This document shows positions 22,059 through 24,061 of a stretch of DNA of 24,061 nucleotides, one piece after another. The translations under genes were made by a program, and so were the position numbers. A model generated the notes under the pieces. It was not told the DNA's origin. It saw nothing but the letters and a program-made list of their open reading frames with translations, and did no database searches. Source of the stretch: an uncultured Muribaculaceae bacterium (GTDB lineage: Bacteria > Bacteroidota > Bacteroidia > Bacteroidales > Muribaculaceae); contig CAJUHM010000035.1 in assembly GCA_910586475.1 (NCBI GenBank), positions 1 to 24,061 of the forward strand, written 5' to 3'. Each line of letters opens with the position of its first letter. The first letter of the stretch is position 1.

Positions 22059-22595
22059 ATGACAAAACTCCGCGACGTAAGCGACAATCTTCTGAAAAGC
22101 GACAAGATCTTCTATACGTTTCTGCGTAGCGGATTCTCTTCGCAGTCATCCGGAATCCTCGACATGCTCACCGGATTTCTCCTTTTCGCATTTCTCGGTT
22201 TTCCGGTGTGGCTCTCGACTGCTATAGGGGCCATCGCCGGAGGTATACTCAACTGCATTCTCAACTATCGCTTCACTTTCCGTGCGACCAATTGTTCGTG
22301 GAAGGCAGTGATTGTCAAATACATATTGGTATGGTGCGGAAGCATGTTTCTTAATTCGGCGGGAACCGAGGGACTCTATGCCGTCCTCTCACGCTGGCAC
22401 TGGCTTGACTCACTCGGATTCAAACCCGACGGCTATTACGCCGCCGCACGTCTGACAGTCTCTATCATGGTTTCATGGTTCTGGAACTTCCTTCTCCAGC
22501 GCTATTTCGTCTACCGTCCTACCAAATTTGACCAAAAGGCAATCAGGATCATGAACCTGCTCTTCCCGTCGCTGAAAAATCCGCTGAGACACTGA
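22059..22595 (+). CDS. GtrA-family membrane protein
   Basis: The 178-residue protein has four likely helices: about 32-52 (LDMLTGFLLFAFLGF), 53-75 (TAIGAIAGGILNCILNYRFTF), 86-108 (IVKYILVWCGSMFLN) and 135-158 (LTVSIMVSWFWNFLLQRYFVY). The NYRFTF and QRYFVY ends of helices two and four are typical of GtrA (PF04138). Members are thought to move polyprenyl-linked sugars or related headgroups across the membrane. A TTG at 22053 could also start translation; the ATG two codons later is preferred. It lies in the run of lipid-related genes. Confidence 0.85.
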   Translation: MTKLRDVSDNLLKSDKIFYTFLRSGFSSQSSGILDMLTGFLLFAFLGFPVWLSTAIGAIAGGILNCILNYRFTFRATNCSWKAVIVKYILVWCGSMFLNSAGTEGLYAVLSRWHWLDSLGFKPDGYYAAARLTVSIMVSWFWNFLLQRYFVYRPTKFDQKAIRIMNLLFPSLKNPLRH

Positions 22596-22656
22596 CCGAA
22601 TATGTCGGTTGGCCATTGCCCTAACCCCTAATCTCCACACCAATCTATTAAGATAA

Positions 22657-23544
22657 ATGTCTGAAGAAAAGAACCCGAATTCCTGTAAGCCTGAAATCAA
22701 ACCCGATGTCCTCAACTATGACGACATACGGCGAATGGTGCCTAAACTTGACGGACACCCCCGTCTTGTCAACTTTCTCCTGCGTCTTCTCTCAGTCGAC
22801 AAAGTCAACCGGGTACACGCCAACAGCTGCTCTGAACCCGGACCAAAATGCACCGAAAAACTGCTTTTTCAGGAGTTCCACAACACTCTTCGCGTTGACA
22901 ACGCCGAGCTTCTCGACAATCTCCCCGAAGGTCCGTTCATCACGATCAGCAATCATCCGTTCGGCGCGCTCGACGGAATCGTTCTCATTTACCTCTTCGG
23001 CACCCGGCGCCCGAAATTCCGTGTGATGGTCAACATGATCCTCAACTACATCTCGGGAATGCGCCCCAACTTCATCGCCGTCGATCCGATCCCGTCGAAT
23101 GACCCCGCTAAAAAAGCCCAGTCGGTCAAAGGCATACGCGAATGCATCAAACAGATCAAAGATGGCGAACCGCTCGGATTCTTCCCGGCCGGAGCCATGA
23201 GCAAAGTCAACTGGCGCGGACGTCTCCAGGACCGTGAATGGCAGAAATCCGTTCTTCAGATCATCGCCAAATCGAAAGTTCCGGTGATTCCGGTTTTCTT
23301 CCACGGCTCAAACAGCTGGTGGTGTAACATTCTCGGAGTTGTCTGCTGGCCCGCCCGCTCTTTGCGCCTGCCGGCAGAAGTTTTCCGCAAAAACGGAAAA
23401 GAACTCCACATCTCAATCGGAAATCCGATCACTGTCGCCGAACAGGAAGCCCACAACGGTTCGATCGAACAACTCGGCCAATTCCTCCGTCATAAAACCT
23501 ATGAGTTGCGCGCCAATCCAGTAAATCCAGCTCCTAAAAATTGA
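22657..23544 (+). CDS. PlsC-like lysophospholipid/ornithine-type acyltransferase
   Basis: The 295-residue protein has an acyltransferase core. Residues 97-107, ISNHPFGALDG, hold the catalytic H100 and D106. MRPNFIAVDPIPS follows, then the FPAGAMS block (176-182) that corresponds to the substrate-binding motif, and VPVIPVFFHGSNS. The usual HX4D is HX5D here, as in the hemolysin/GlsA-OlsF group that O-acylates lyso-aminolipids. No N-acyltransferase (GlsB type) gene is adjacent. It could act in glycine-lipid, phospholipid or headgroup-lipid synthesis. It is four bases before the CDP-alcohol transferase gene, so the two are almost certainly co-translated. Confidence 0.83.
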   Translation: MSEEKNPNSCKPEIKPDVLNYDDIRRMVPKLDGHPRLVNFLLRLLSVDKVNRVHANSCSEPGPKCTEKLLFQEFHNTLRVDNAELLDNLPEGPFITISNHPFGALDGIVLIYLFGTRRPKFRVMVNMILNYISGMRPNFIAVDPIPSNDPAKKAQSVKGIRECIKQIKDGEPLGFFPAGAMSKVNWRGRLQDREWQKSVLQIIAKSKVPVIPVFFHGSNSWWCNILGVVCWPARSLRLPAEVFRKNGKELHISIGNPITVAEQEAHNGSIEQLGQFLRHKTYELRANPVNPAPKN

Positions 23545-23548
23545 AAAA

Positions 23549-24029
23549 ATGATTTCAGACAATAAGATATCATCCAAAGAAAACTCCTCCGCCACATCAT
23601 CCTCCTCTTATCGCGACTCTCTGAAGTCGATGGACACTGAAGAGCATATAGATCTCGCCTTCTACCGTCCGATCGGATATGCATGGGCCTGCCTCGCCAA
23701 AAAATTAGGCATCACCCCTAATGTCATCACTATCGCTTCGATTTTCCTCGGACTCGGAGCCGGTGTAATGTTCTATTTCTCCGATCTGTGGCTCAACATT
23801 GTCGGAATGCTGCTGCTCATCTGGGCAAACTCATTTGACAGTGCCGACGGCCAGCTCGCCCGAATGACCCGCCAGTATTCGCGCATCGGACGAATCCTCG
23901 ACGGCCTCAGCGGTGACTTCTGGTTCGCCGCAATCTATATAGCAATCTGCCTGAGAGAAAACGTGACCTCCGAATTCTTCATGGCCCACCACTGGGTGAT
24001 CTGGGTTATGGCAGTCATTACCGGACTCT
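23549..24029 (+). CDS. CDP-alcohol phosphatidyltransferase, 3' end cut by the contig end
   Basis: The readable 160 residues contain the family motif from D97: DSADGQLAR (97-105), eight residues, then GRILDGLSGD (114-123). The aspartates D97, D100, D118 and D123 should hold the two metals. The last gap is four residues where most families have three. The enzyme would swap CMP from a CDP-alcohol for a phosphorylated or free alcohol, making a phospholipid or headgroup precursor. Membrane segments are visible near 62-78, 82-96 and 124-135. The TAG at 24029-24031 is made by sequencing adapter, so the protein is truncated and its real end is unknown. It follows the acyltransferase by four bases. 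Confidence 0.87.
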
Positions 24030-24061
24030 AGATCGGAAGAGCGTCGTGTAGGGAAAGAGTG
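24030..24061. other. Illumina TruSeq adapter left on the contig end
   Basis: From 24030 the sequence reads AGATCGGAAGAGCGTCG and continues as the reverse complement of the TruSeq universal adapter to the last base. It is library sequence, not genome; the first A may be the A-tail. Confidence 0.97.

Overview
The window is a piece of chromosome from a member of the Bacteroidetes, most likely order Bacteroidales and plausibly a Muribaculaceae-like gut lineage. The evidence is as follows. Several gene starts are preceded by the Bacteroidetes promoter -7 box TAnnTTTG, and Shine-Dalgarno sites are weak or absent. The neighbourhoods recF-DUF721, hemD with a DUF4271 protein, rnpA-yidD-TatD and aroQ-pyk-O-methyltransferase are familiar from that order. 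Both the viroplasmin-type RNase H and DUF4294 fit. Base composition is even, and I see no insertion sequence, prophage, CRISPR array, tRNA or rRNA. The family-level placement is inference.

Layout. 1-3561 (minus): NAD-dependent epimerase, a small membrane protein, aroQ, a short pyruvate kinase and an O-methyltransferase, ending in a terminator at the left edge. 3642-7286 (plus, divergent): recF, a DciA-like DUF721 protein, an acyl-CoA thioesterase, an MscS/YbdG-type channel and mscL. 7293-9693 (minus): shikimate kinase, an alanine-dehydrogenase-like protein and RNase H. 9969-13675 (minus): LOG-type nucleotide hydrolase, DUF4271, hemD, then (after a structured gap) rnpA, yidD and a short TatD-family hydrolase. 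13764-16071 (minus): nadB and a DUF4294 protein. 16322-18099 (plus): a membrane protein with a covalent-FMN domain and two CxxxCP motifs, followed by a nitroreductase with an N-terminal export signal or anchor. 18395-18901 (plus): an ECF-type sigma factor with a textbook Bacteroidetes promoter. 19235 to the right end (plus): pdxA, a nucleotidyltransferase, an ATP-grasp protein, a GtrA-family protein, a PlsC-like acyltransferase and a truncated CDP-alcohol phosphatidyltransferase.

Most genes are housekeeping: shikimate, haem, NAD and PLP synthesis, recombination, RNase P and osmotic protection. Two sets may form less familiar systems. The flavinylated membrane Fe-S protein with the exported nitroreductase looks like an envelope redox pair. 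The nucleotidyltransferase, ATP-grasp, GtrA, acyltransferase and CDP-alcohol transferase run looks like a lipid or lipid-headgroup cluster that continues past the right edge.

The last 32 bases (24030-24061) are Illumina TruSeq adapter sequence, not genome. They create a false TAG stop in the final gene.
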